The translations under genes were made by a program, and so were the position numbers. This document shows, in pieces, positions 16,305-24,730 of a stretch of DNA of 45,867 nucleotides (position 1 is the first letter of the stretch; every line of letters begins with the position of its first letter). The DNA is from Desertibaculum subflavum (GTDB lineage: Bacteria; Pseudomonadota; Alphaproteobacteria; Ferrovibrionales; Ferrovibrionaceae): positions 1-45,867 of the forward strand of contig QOZS01000044.1 in assembly GCA_003576705.1 (NCBI GenBank), given 5' to 3'. The notes under the pieces were generated by a model. The model made no database searches, had not been told where the DNA came from, and saw only the letters and a list, made by a program, of their open reading frames with translations.

Positions 16305-17162
16305 ATGATCCAGGTTCGGCCCGTGCATCCGATGGTCGGGGCGGAGATTTCCAGCGTCGACCTTACCCGGCCGCTCGACGACGCGACCTTCGCCGAGATC
16401 CGCGCCGCTTTCGCCCGGCACAGCGTGCTGGTGTTTCACGACCAGCCGGTTGACGACGAGCAGCAGATGGCGTTCTCGCGCCGCTTCGGCCCGCTCGAGG
16501 TCACCAAGGTCGGCTCGCGCGGCGCCGGCGGCCATCTCGCCTTCATCACCAACCTGGACGAAAGCGGCAAGCGCGTGCCGCTCGGCCATCGGGCGATCCT
16601 GAACCTGAAGGCGAATTCGCTCTGGCATACCGATTCATCGTTCAAGAAAGTGCCGGCCATGGCCTCGGCCCTGTCGGGGCGCATCGTGCCGCCGGAGGGG
16701 GCGGAGACCGAGTTCCTGTCCACCCGGGCGGTCTGGCGCGAGCTGCCGGAGGCGATGAAGCGTCGCCTGGACGGCATGGTCGCCTGGCATTCCTATTTCA
16801 ATTCGCGTCGCCAGATCGATCCGGAGATGATGACGGCGGCGGAGCACCAGGCGGTGCCGCCGGTCAGGCAGGTGCTGGTGCGGGTGCATCCCGATACCGG
16901 CGAGAAGGCGCTCTACATCGCCTCGCATGCCTCGCATATCGAGGGCCTGCCGGAGGCCGAGGGGCGGGCGCTGCTGGCCGACCTGATGGAATTCGCGACC
17001 GACCGGCGCTTCGTCTACACGCATCGCTGGAAGCAACACGACCTCGTCATCTGGGACAACCGCTGCACCATGCATCGCGGTCGCCCGTTCGATTACGAGC
17101 GCTACGACCGCTACATGATCCGCACCACCATTGCGGGGGATGCGCCGACGGTGGCGGAGTAA
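16305..17162 (+). CDS. TauD/TfdA family Fe(II)/2-oxoglutarate dioxygenase
   Basis: A 285-residue dioxygenase of the TauD/TfdA family, normal length. It couples 2-oxoglutarate decarboxylation to hydroxylation of a substrate. The iron facial triad is complete: His108 and Asp110 in 'LWHTDSSF' and the distal His257 in 'MHRGRPF'; Arg273 in 'YMIRTTI' is positioned to bind 2-oxoglutarate. The start ATG at 16305 follows GAGGAA. Substrates in this family include taurine, 2,4-D and other carboxylates or sulfonates; no substrate can be assigned. It is followed by a hairpin and then the indolepyruvate oxidoreductase gene on the same strand, with a 136-base gap. Confidence 0.92.
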   Translation: MIQVRPVHPMVGAEISSVDLTRPLDDATFAEIRAAFARHSVLVFHDQPVDDEQQMAFSRRFGPLEVTKVGSRGAGGHLAFITNLDESGKRVPLGHRAILNLKANSLWHTDSSFKKVPAMASALSGRIVPPEGAETEFLSTRAVWRELPEAMKRRLDGMVAWHSYFNSRRQIDPEMMTAAEHQAVPPVRQVLVRVHPDTGEKALYIASHASHIEGLPEAEGRALLADLMEFATDRRFVYTHRWKQHDLVIWDNRCTMHRGRPFDYERYDRYMIRTTIAGDAPTVAE

Positions 17163-17165
17163 AGC

Positions 17166-17198
17166 CCTCCCCCACGCCGCTTCGCGGCGCGAGGGAGG
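17166..17198. repeat. Compound hairpin after dioxygenase gene (REP-like or weak terminator)
   Basis: An outer stem CCTCCC/GGGAGG (17166-17171 with 17193-17198) and an inner stem CGCCGC/GCGGCG around a TTC loop are separated by a 3-base internal loop on each side. It begins 3 bases after the stop codon. With no T run it resembles an intergenic REP-like palindrome as much as a terminator. Confidence 0.45.
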
Positions 17199-17298
17199 AC
17201 TTGATGCATATCCGCCATGCGCCGCCGGTCCCTGCGACAGTTTGTCATGCACCCGCCGGCTACCTAGACTGGCCCCCAGGGTCCAGGAGGCAAGAACG

Positions 17299-20200
17299 AT
17301 GACGCTTGCGAACGTCACGCTCGACGACAAATACACGCTGGAACAGGGGCGGATCTACGTCACCGGCATCCAGGCGCTGGTGCGGCTGCCGATGCTGCAG
17401 CGCGAGCGCGACCTGGCCGCAGGGCTTAATACCGGCGGGTTCATCTCCGGCTATCGCGGCTCGCCGCTCGGCATGTACGACCACAACCTGTGGCGCGCCC
17501 GCAAGCACCTAGCCGAGCATCACATCCATTTCCAGCCGGGTCTGAACGAAGATCTCGGCATGACCGCGGTCTGGGGCAGCCAGCAGGTCAACATGTTCCC
17601 CGGCGCCAGGTTCGATGGCGTGTTCGGCATCTGGTACGGCAAGGGCCCGGGTGTCGACCGCTCGACCGATCCGCTGAAGCACGGCAATGCGGCCGGCTCG
17701 TCGAAGCATGGCGGCGTCATCGTGCTGGCCGGCGACGACCACGGCTGCCAGTCCTCGACCCTGCCGCATCAGAGCGAGCAGATCTTCGAAGCCTCGATGG
17801 TGCCGATCTTCAACCCGGCGACGGTGCAGGAATACCTCGATTACGGCCTGCTCGGCTTCGCCATGTCGCGCTACACGGGCTGCTGGATCGGCTTCAAGGC
17901 GATCTCGGAGACGGTGGAGAGCGCGGCATCGATCGACATCGATCCGCATCGTGTGCAGATCGTCATGCCGACCGATTTCGAGCTGCCGCCCGGCGGGCTC
18001 AACATCCGCTGGCCGGATCCGCCGCTGGAGCAGGAGCGGCGCCTGCACGGGCCGAAGATGCAGGCGGTGGCAGCCTTCGCCCGCGCCAACCGTCTCGACC
18101 GCGTCGCCTTCTCCGGACCGCAGGACCGCATCGGCATCGTCTCCACCGGCAAGGCCTTCCTCGACGTGCGCCAGGCGCTGGAGGATCTCGGCATCAACGA
18201 GGCGCGGGCCCGCGAGCTCGGCATCCGGCTCTACAAGGTCGGGATGACCTGGCCGCTGGAGACCAGCGGGCTGCGCGCCTTCGCGGAAGGGCTGAAGGAG
18301 CTGATCGTCGTCGAGGAGAAGCGCGGCTTCATCGAGGGCCAGATCGTCCGCGCCCTCTACAACCTGCCGGCCGACCGGCGCCCGACCGTGGTCGGCAAGA
18401 CCGACGAGAACGACCGGCCGCTGCTCGCCTCCGAAGGCGAGCTGACGCCGGGCGGCGTCGCCAAGGTGATCGCCGAGCGGCTGAAGCGCTTCACCGGCCC
18501 GATGCCGGAGATCGAGCAGCGCATGGCGCGGCTGGAGGCGAAGGAGCGGATGCTCGCCGCGCCGCCGCCCAAGCATATGCGCCAGCCGTTCTTCTGCTCC
18601 GGCTGCCCGCACAACACCTCGACGCGGGTGCCGGACGGCAGCCGCGCCATGGCCGGCATCGGCTGCCACGGCATGACGGTATGGATGCCGGAGCGGCGCA
18701 CCGCGACCATGACGCATATGGGCGGCGAGGGCGCCAACTGGATCGGCCAGGCGCCGTTCACCGACGAGAAGCACATCTTCCAGAACCTGGGCGACGGCAC
18801 CTATCACCATTCCGGCCTGCTGGCGATCCGCGCCTCCGCCGCGGCGGGCGTCAACATCACCTACAAGGTGCTGTTCAACGACGCAGTGGCGATGACCGGC
18901 GGCCAGCCGCATGACGGCCCGCTGACCGTGCCGGAGATTTCGCGCCAGGTCTCGGCCGAGGGCGCCAAGCGCGTCGTCGTCGTCACCGACGAGCCGGACA
19001 AGTATCCCGCCGGCACCAATTTCGCGCCGGGCACCGAGATCCGCCACCGCGACGACCTCGACAAGATCCAGCGGGAACTCCGCGACGTGCCGGGGCTGAC
19101 CGTCATCATTTATGACCAGACCTGCGCCGCCGAGAAGCGCCGGCGCCGCAAGCGCGGCCTCTTCCCCGATCCGCCGAAGCGCGTCTTCATCAACGACGCC
19201 GTCTGCGAAGGCTGCGGCGACTGTTCCGACAAGTCGAACTGCGTCTCCGTCAAGCCGCTGGAGACCGAGCTCGGCCGCAAGCGCCAGATCGACCAGTCGA
19301 ACTGCAACAAGGATTTCTCCTGCGTGAAGGGCTTCTGCCCGAGCTTCGTCTCGGTGCATGGCGGCAATGTGCGCCGCGCCGCGCGCCGCAAGCTGGAAGT
19401 CGTGGGCGATGATCCGTTCGCCAGGCTGCCGATGCCCACGGTGCGGCCGCTGACCGAGCCCTACGGCATGCTGGTGACCGGCATCGGCGGCACCGGCGTG
19501 ATTACCGTCGGCGCGCTGATCGGCATGGCGGCGCATCTGGAAGGCCGCGGCTGCACGGTGCTGGACTTCACCGGCCTCGCCCAGAAGAACGGCGCCGTCA
19601 TGAGCCATATCCGGCTCGCGCCGAAGCCGGAGGATCTGTACGCCGTCCGCATCGCCGCCGGTGGCGCCAACCTGCTGCTCGGCTGCGACATGGTGGTGGC
19701 GGTCTCGCCGAACGCGCTGTCGCGCTTCGAGCAGGGGGTCACGCGCGGCGTGGTCAACGGCTTCATCCAGCCGACCGCGGCTTTCGTCACCAACGGCGAC
19801 ATCGATTTCGAGCAGCAATCGATGATGAAGACGCTGAAGGACGTGATGGGCAAGGACGCGGTCGATTTCGTCGACGGCACCGGCCTCGCCACCGCGATCC
19901 TCGGCGATTCCATCGCCACCAACCTCTTCATGCTGGGCTATGCCTGGCAGAAGGGCCTGGTGCCGTTGTCGTTCGAAGCGCTCGACAAGGCGATCGAGCT
20001 TAACGCGGTGGCGGTCGAGGCGAACCGTCGCACCTTCGCCTGGGGCCGCCTCGCGGCGCATGACATCGAGGCGGTGCGCGCCGCGGCAAAGCCGACCATG
20101 CGCGAGGAAAAGCCGGTTGCCGAGACGCTCGAAGGCATCGTGGCGAAGCGCGTCGAGCTGCTCACCGCCTACCAGGATGCGGCCTATGCGGAACGTTATC

Positions 20201-20784
20201 GCGCCGCGATCGAAGCGGTGGCCAAGGCCGAGCGCGAGAAGGCGCGCGGCCGCACCGGGCTCGCCGAGGCGGCGGCCCGCTCGCTCGCCAAGCTGATGGC
20301 CTACAAGGACGAGTACGAGGTGGCGCGGCTCTACACCGACGGCGAGTTCCAGAAGAAGATCGCCGCTCAGTTCGACGGTGACTACAAGCTGACCTTCCAT
20401 CTCGCCCCGCCGCTATTCTCGCGGCGCGATCCCGAGACCGGCCACCTGATCAAGCAGGAATTCGGTCCCTGGGCCTTCAAGGCGTTCAAGTTCCTGGCGG
20501 GCATGAGGCGGCTGCGCGGAGGCGCGCTCGACATCTTCGGCCGCACGGCGGAGCGGCGCATGGAGCGGCAGCTGATCGTCGAGTTCGAGGCGACCTTGCG
20601 CGAGCTCGCGGCCAAGCTCGATCCGCAGAACCATGCGCTCGCCGTCGAGATCGCCAGGCTGCCCGAGACCATGCGCGGCTTCGGTCACGTCAAGGAGAAG
20701 AACGTGGCGCAGGCGAAGGGCCGCGAGGCCAACCTGCTCGCCCGCTTCCGTTCGCCGGAGATGCGGGCGCAGGCGGCGGAGTAG
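17299..20784 (+). CDS. Indolepyruvate ferredoxin oxidoreductase, fused alpha-beta (IorA-IorB type)
   Basis: A 1161-residue single-chain 2-oxoacid:ferredoxin oxidoreductase that oxidatively decarboxylates arylpyruvates to aryl-acetyl-CoA using ferredoxin. Visible in order: an N-terminal thiamine-diphosphate domain ('GYRGSPLGMYD'); a second TPP domain with 'FCSGCPHNTST' near residue 431 and 'GIGCHGM'; a Cys-rich iron-sulfur region near 636 ('CEGCGDCSDKSNC' then 'SCVKGFCP'); and the gamma domain starting 'GIGGTGVITVGALIG' near 728. This is the usual length and order for the fused bacterial form. ATG at 17299 is chosen because CAGGAGG lies 8 bases upstream and the homologous N-terminus begins there. 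It probably serves aromatic amino-acid catabolism. It converges with fdsD (3 bases apart). Confidence 0.95.
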   Translation: MTLANVTLDDKYTLEQGRIYVTGIQALVRLPMLQRERDLAAGLNTGGFISGYRGSPLGMYDHNLWRARKHLAEHHIHFQPGLNEDLGMTAVWGSQQVNMFPGARFDGVFGIWYGKGPGVDRSTDPLKHGNAAGSSKHGGVIVLAGDDHGCQSSTLPHQSEQIFEASMVPIFNPATVQEYLDYGLLGFAMSRYTGCWIGFKAISETVESAASIDIDPHRVQIVMPTDFELPPGGLNIRWPDPPLEQERRLHGPKMQAVAAFARANRLDRVAFSGPQDRIGIVSTGKAFLDVRQALEDLGINEARARELGIRLYKVGMTWPLETSGLRAFAEGLKELIVVEEKRGFIEGQIVRALYNLPADRRPTVVGKTDENDRPLLASEGELTPGGVAKVIAERLKRFTGPMPEIEQRMARLEAKERMLAAPPPKHMRQPFFCSGCPHNTSTRVPDGSRAMAGIGCHGMTVWMPERRTATMTHMGGEGANWIGQAPFTDEKHIFQNLGDGTYHHSGLLAIRASAAAGVNITYKVLFNDAVAMTGGQPHDGPLTVPEISRQVSAEGAKRVVVVTDEPDKYPAGTNFAPGTEIRHRDDLDKIQRELRDVPGLTVIIYDQTCAAEKRRRRKRGLFPDPPKRVFINDAVCEGCGDCSDKSNCVSVKPLETELGRKRQIDQSNCNKDFSCVKGFCPSFVSVHGGNVRRAARRKLEVVGDDPFARLPMPTVRPLTEPYGMLVTGIGGTGVITVGALIGMAAHLEGRGCTVLDFTGLAQKNGAVMSHIRLAPKPEDLYAVRIAAGGANLLLGCDMVVAVSPNALSRFEQGVTRGVVNGFIQPTAAFVTNGDIDFEQQSMMKTLKDVMGKDAVDFVDGTGLATAILGDSIATNLFMLGYAWQKGLVPLSFEALDKAIELNAVAVEANRRTFAWGRLAAHDIEAVRAAAKPTMREEKPVAETLEGIVAKRVELLTAYQDAAYAERYRAAIEAVAKAEREKARGRTGLAEAAARSLAKLMAYKDEYEVARLYTDGEFQKKIAAQFDGDYKLTFHLAPPLFSRRDPETGHLIKQEFGPWAFKAFKFLAGMRRLRGGALDIFGRTAERRMERQLIVEFEATLRELAAKLDPQNHALAVEIARLPETMRGFGHVKEKNVAQAKGREANLLARFRSPEMRAQAAE

Positions 20785-20787
20785 CCG

Positions 20788-20997
20788 TCAGTTCGTTGCT
20801 TGGCGGCCGGCCTCGCGAGCGATCGGGTCGAGGCCTTCGCCGCCCTGTGCCAGAATTTCGGCGAGCTGGGCGCGCTTGCCCGGGTCCCAGAAGCGGCGGA
20901 TATGGTCGGCCGTTCCGGCCACCGCCTCGTCATGCCCATAGGCGGCGAAATAGGCCGCGATCTGGTTGACCTGATGGACGATCTTGTCGCGCTTCAC
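20788..20997 (-). CDS. fdsD: Formate dehydrogenase subunit delta (FdsD)
   Basis: A 69-residue protein starting at GTG 20997; because it has no ATG start it is easily missed. The sequence 'KIVHQVNQIAAYFAAYGHDE' followed by 'HIRRFWDPGKRAQL' is characteristic of the FdsD/FDH delta family, small cytoplasmic proteins encoded at the end of NAD-dependent formate dehydrogenase operons and thought to help assembly or stability. Its GTG overlaps the fdhD stop by four bases (GTGA), so translation is coupled. It ends 3 bases from the stop of the convergent IorAB gene. Confidence 0.9.
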   Translation of the reverse strand: MKRDKIVHQVNQIAAYFAAYGHDEAVAGTADHIRRFWDPGKRAQLAEILAQGGEGLDPIAREAGRQATN

Positions 20998-21815
20998 GGC
21001 TGGATGCGGTCCGGATGCGTGAACACGGTGATGGCATCGGCGCGGGCCAGCGCCACGACGGTGATGCCGGAAGCCACGGCGATGTCCAGGGCCCGGCGGG
21101 TCGGCGCCGAGACCGCGACCAGCACGCCGATGCCGGCGCTCGCCGCCTTGGCGACCAGCTCGTAGGAACAGCGGCTGGTCAGCAGCGCGAAGCCATCGTC
21201 GAAGTCCTGGCCCTTGGCCAAGCGCGCGCCGACCAGCTTGTCGAGCGCGTTGTGCCGGCCGATATCCTCGCGCGCCAGGACGATCGTGCCGTCCCGGTCG
21301 ACCCAGGCGGCGGCGTGCATCGCGCCGGTGGCGGCGTTGAGCGGCTGATGCGCCGGCAGGGCGGCGAGCGCACGGTGCACCGCCGCCTGCGAAATCGAAG
21401 GCGCGGCGGAGACCTGACCGAGCGCACGATTGGCCTCGGCCAGGCTCTCGACGCCGCAAAGGCCGCAGCCGGTGCGGCCGGCGAGGAAGCGGCGGCGCTG
21501 CTTCAGCGCGGCGAAACGCCGCTCGGTGATGCGCAGGCGCGCCTCGATGCCCTCCGGCACCTCCGCCACCTCGATGTCGAGCAGCTCGCGCGGGCCTTCC
21601 AGCACGCCCTCGGTCAGGCTGAATCCGGTCGCCAGATCCTCGATGTCGGCCGGAGTCGCCAGCAGGACGACATGCGAGAGGCCATTATAGACCAGGGCGA
21701 CCGGCACTTCGTCGGCGACCGGCCGCTCGATGGCATGCGCGCCGGCGGCATTGACGACGACGCCGATTGCCGCCGGTTCGGAAGCGGGAGGTGCGCTACT
21801 CGGCGGCGTCCGCAT
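20994..21815 (-). CDS. fdhD: Formate dehydrogenase accessory sulfurtransferase FdhD
   Basis: A 273-residue FdhD. The family passes sulfur from the IscS cysteine desulfurase to the bis-MGD cofactor so that formate dehydrogenase becomes active. The Cys-x-x-Cys loop is visible in 'GRTGCGLCGVESL', and the C-terminal half has the family patterns 'AREDIGRHNALDKL' and 'LLTSRCSYELVAKA'. The ATG at 21815 is preferred over an upstream in-frame ATG at 21881, because the extra residues overlap fdsA and look unlike FdhD. With this start it overlaps fdsA by 20 bases. It is the middle gene of fdsA-fdhD-fdsD. Confidence 0.93.
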   Translation of the reverse strand: MRTPPSSAPPASEPAAIGVVVNAAGAHAIERPVADEVPVALVYNGLSHVVLLATPADIEDLATGFSLTEGVLEGPRELLDIEVAEVPEGIEARLRITERRFAALKQRRRFLAGRTGCGLCGVESLAEANRALGQVSAAPSISQAAVHRALAALPAHQPLNAATGAMHAAAWVDRDGTIVLAREDIGRHNALDKLVGARLAKGQDFDDGFALLTSRCSYELVAKAASAGIGVLVAVSAPTRRALDIAVASGITVVALARADAITVFTHPDRIQP

Positions 21816-24639
21816 GCACCCGGCCGCCGCCATAGATCTCGATCTCGTGCCGCCGGCGCTCCTGGAACTCGGATCGGGCATTGGCGAGCCGAACCTCCAC
21901 CGCCGTCACCTTGTATTCCGGGCAGTCGGTGGCCCAGTCGGCATACTCCGTGGTGACGACATTCGCCGTCGTCTCCGGGTGATGGAAGGTGGTGTAGACC
22001 ACGCCTGGCTGCACGCGCTCCGAGATGCGCGCGTGCAGGCTGAGGGCGCCGACGCGGCTTGCGAGCTGCACCAGGTCGCCGTCGCGGATGCCGCGTTGCT
22101 CGGCATCATGCGGATGGATCTCCAGCACATCCTCGTCATGCCAGGTGACATTGGCGGTGCGGCGCGTCTGCTGGCCCACATTGTACTGGCTGAGGATGCG
22201 GCCGGTGGTGAGCAGGAGCGGGAAGCGCGGCCCCGTGCGCTCCTCGGTCGGCACGAAGGCGGTGATGGTGAAATGGCCCTTGCCGCGCACGAAACCGTCG
22301 ACATGCATGACCGGCGTGCCCTCCGGCGCCTTGTCGTTGCAAGGCCACTGCACGCTGCCGAGGCGGTCGAGCTTGGCGTAGCTCACGCCGGCGAAGGTCG
22401 GCGTGGTGCGGGCGATCTCGTCCATGATCTCGCCCGGGTGCGCATAACCGAGCTTCAGGCCGAGCGCCTGGCCGAGCCGCATCACCGCCTCCCATTCCGC
22501 GAGGCCGCCGAGCGGTTCGATTGCCTTGCGGATGCGGCCGATGCGGCGCTCGGCATTGGTGAACGTGCCGTCTTTCTCCAGGAACGATGCACCGGGCAGG
22601 AAGACATGCGCATAGCGTGCCGTCTCGTTCAGGAACAGGTCGTGCACGACGACGCATTCCATGGCGAGCAGCGCATCGACCACGTTGCGGCTGTCGGGAT
22701 CCGATTGGGCGATGTCCTCGCCCTGGATGAAGATGCCCCTGAACGTGCCGTCGAGCGCCGCGTCCAGCATGTTGGCGATGCGCAAGCCGGGCTCGGCATC
22801 GAGCGCGACGCCCCATTCACGCTCGAACAGCGCGCGCACCGGCGCCTCGGCGACATGGCGGTAGCCGGAGAATTCGTGAGGGAACGAGCCCATGTCGCAG
22901 GCGCCCTGCACGTTGTTCTGCCCGCGCAGCGGGTTCACGCCGACGCCGGCGCGGCCCAGATTGCCGGTCGCCATCGCCAGGTTCGCCATGCCCATCACCA
23001 TGGTGGAACCCTGGCTGTGCTCGGTGACGCCGAGGCCGTAATAGATCGCGGCATTGCCGCCGGTGGCATAGAGCCGCGCGGCTTCGCGCAAGGTCTCGGC
23101 CGGCACGCCCGAGATCTGCGCGACGGCTTCCGGCGCGTTCTCCGGCCGCGCGACGAAGTCGCGCCAGCGGCCGAAGCTGTCGGCCTCGCAGCGCTCGGCG
23201 ATGAAGGCCTCGTTCGCCAGCCCTTCGGTGATGACCACATGCGCCAGCGCATTGATCACCGCGACATTGGTGCCGGGCTTCAGCGCCAGATGATGTGCCG
23301 CAGCGACATGCGGGCTGCGCACCAGGTCCGTGCGGCGCGGATCGACGACGATCAGCCTTGCCCCCTCGCGCAGCCGGCGCTTCATCTGCGAGGCGAAGAC
23401 CGGATGCGCATCGGTCGGGTTGGCGCCGATCACCATGATGACGTCGGCATCGGCAATGGAATCGAAGTTCTGCGTGCCCGCCGAGGTGCCGAACGCGGTC
23501 TTCAAACCGTAGCCGGTCGGCGAGTGGCAGACGCGCGCGCAGGTATCGACGTTGTTGTTGCCGAAGGCGGCGCGCACCACCTTCTGCAGGATATAGGTCT
23601 CCTCGTTGGTACAGCGCGACGAGGTGATGGCGCCGATCGCGCCCTTGCCGTGGCTCGCCTGCAGGCGGCGGAATTCCGCCGCGACGCGGGCAATTGCTTC
23701 GTCCCAGGTCGCTTCGCGCCAGGGATCAGTGATGCGCTCGCGGATCAGCGGCTTCGTCACCCGATCCGGGTGTGTCGCATAGCCCCAGGCGAAGCGGCCC
23801 TTCACGCAGGAATGGCCGTGATTGGCCTGGCCGTCCTTGTAGGGCGACATGCGCACCACCTGGTCGCCCTTCAGCTCCGCCTTGAAGCTGCAACCGACGC
23901 CGCAATAGGCGCAGGTGGTGAGCACGGTGCGGTCGGCCAAGCCCGCCTCGATGACGGACTTTTCCATCAAGGTCGCCGTCGGGCAGGCATCGACGCAGGC
24001 GCCGCAGGAGACGCATTCGGAGGTGATGAAATCCTCCGCCTGGCCGGCTGCGATCGAGCTGGCGAAGCCGCGGCTGTCGACGGTCAGCGCGAAGGTGCCC
24101 TGCACCTCTTCGCAGGCACGCACGCAGCGCGAGCAGACGATGCATTTCGCCGGGTCGAAGGCGAAATAGGGGTTCGAGGCGTCGCCCAGGGCGTCGAGAT
24201 GGCCGGCGCCGTCATAGCCATAGCGCACCTCGCGCAGGCCCACGGCGCCGGCCATGTCCTGCAGCTCGCAATCGCCGTTGGCGGCACAGGTCAGGCAGTC
24301 GAGCGGGTGATCGGAGATGTAGAGCTCCATCACGTTGCGGCGCAGCGCGCGCAGGCGAGGCGTGTCGGTGGCTATGCGCATGCCTGGCTCGACCGGCGTG
24401 GTGCAGGACGCGGGCGTTCCCTTGCGCCCCTCGATCTCGACCAGGCAGAGCCGGCAGGAGCCGAAGGCTTCCAGCCGGTCGGTGGCGCAGAGCTTGGGAA
24501 TGGCGCGGCCGGCCGCGGCCGCCGCGCGCATGACCGAGGTCCCGGCCGGAACCGTCACGTCGCGGCCGTCGATCGCGAGCGTCACCGGCGCGCCGTGGCG
24601 CGCCGGGGTCCCGTGGTCGAGCTCCTTCAGGATCGGCAT
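21796..24639 (-). CDS. fdsA: NAD-type formate dehydrogenase catalytic subunit alpha (FdsA)
   Basis: A 947-residue molybdenum or tungsten bis-MGD formate dehydrogenase, oxidising formate to CO2. In order: an N-terminal 2Fe-2S domain ('GSCRLCLVEIEG'); a NuoG-type His-Cys cluster ('HPLDCLTCAANGDCELQ'); two 4Fe-4S clusters ('CIVCSRCVRACEE', 'CVSCGACVDACP'); the cluster next to the cofactor ('CAYCGVGCSF', 'SCVKGRF'); and the catalytic domain with Mo-ligand Cys371 in 'CARVCHSPTGYGL'. It uses Cys, not selenocysteine. The C-terminal dinucleotide-binding part has 'LLLTTGRILSQYN'. An AGGGAGG lies upstream of the ATG. The fdsG and fdsB genes that normally precede fdsA are absent here; the next upstream gene is an unrelated glycosyltransferase. 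Confidence 0.95.
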   Translation of the reverse strand: MPILKELDHGTPARHGAPVTLAIDGRDVTVPAGTSVMRAAAAAGRAIPKLCATDRLEAFGSCRLCLVEIEGRKGTPASCTTPVEPGMRIATDTPRLRALRRNVMELYISDHPLDCLTCAANGDCELQDMAGAVGLREVRYGYDGAGHLDALGDASNPYFAFDPAKCIVCSRCVRACEEVQGTFALTVDSRGFASSIAAGQAEDFITSECVSCGACVDACPTATLMEKSVIEAGLADRTVLTTCAYCGVGCSFKAELKGDQVVRMSPYKDGQANHGHSCVKGRFAWGYATHPDRVTKPLIRERITDPWREATWDEAIARVAAEFRRLQASHGKGAIGAITSSRCTNEETYILQKVVRAAFGNNNVDTCARVCHSPTGYGLKTAFGTSAGTQNFDSIADADVIMVIGANPTDAHPVFASQMKRRLREGARLIVVDPRRTDLVRSPHVAAAHHLALKPGTNVAVINALAHVVITEGLANEAFIAERCEADSFGRWRDFVARPENAPEAVAQISGVPAETLREAARLYATGGNAAIYYGLGVTEHSQGSTMVMGMANLAMATGNLGRAGVGVNPLRGQNNVQGACDMGSFPHEFSGYRHVAEAPVRALFEREWGVALDAEPGLRIANMLDAALDGTFRGIFIQGEDIAQSDPDSRNVVDALLAMECVVVHDLFLNETARYAHVFLPGASFLEKDGTFTNAERRIGRIRKAIEPLGGLAEWEAVMRLGQALGLKLGYAHPGEIMDEIARTTPTFAGVSYAKLDRLGSVQWPCNDKAPEGTPVMHVDGFVRGKGHFTITAFVPTEERTGPRFPLLLTTGRILSQYNVGQQTRRTANVTWHDEDVLEIHPHDAEQRGIRDGDLVQLASRVGALSLHARISERVQPGVVYTTFHHPETTANVVTTEYADWATDCPEYKVTAVEVRLANARSEFQERRRHEIEIYGGGRVHADAAE

Positions 24640-24704
24640 GCCGACCGGACCTCCCTAACCTGCTGATATTGTACCATGTCGGTCGGGGAGCAAGGGCTCA
24701 GATC

Positions 24705-24730
24705 TCGGCGCTCAGGGTCGGCGCTCAGGG
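24705..24730. repeat. 13-base tandem duplication over a stop codon
   Basis: TCGGCGCTCAGGG occurs twice in direct succession (24705-24717 and 24718-24730). The second copy contains the stop codon of the glycosyltransferase gene (24725-24727), and the first repeats that stop in the same context, as with the 14-base repeat at 12203-12244. Confidence 0.6.

Noticed and set aside
17509..24666. Very long open frames opposite iorAB (17509-20400, minus) and fdsA (21730-24666, plus)
   Set aside because: Composition is typical of reversed coding sequence and no family motif is present, whereas the opposite strands encode complete, recognisable enzymes.
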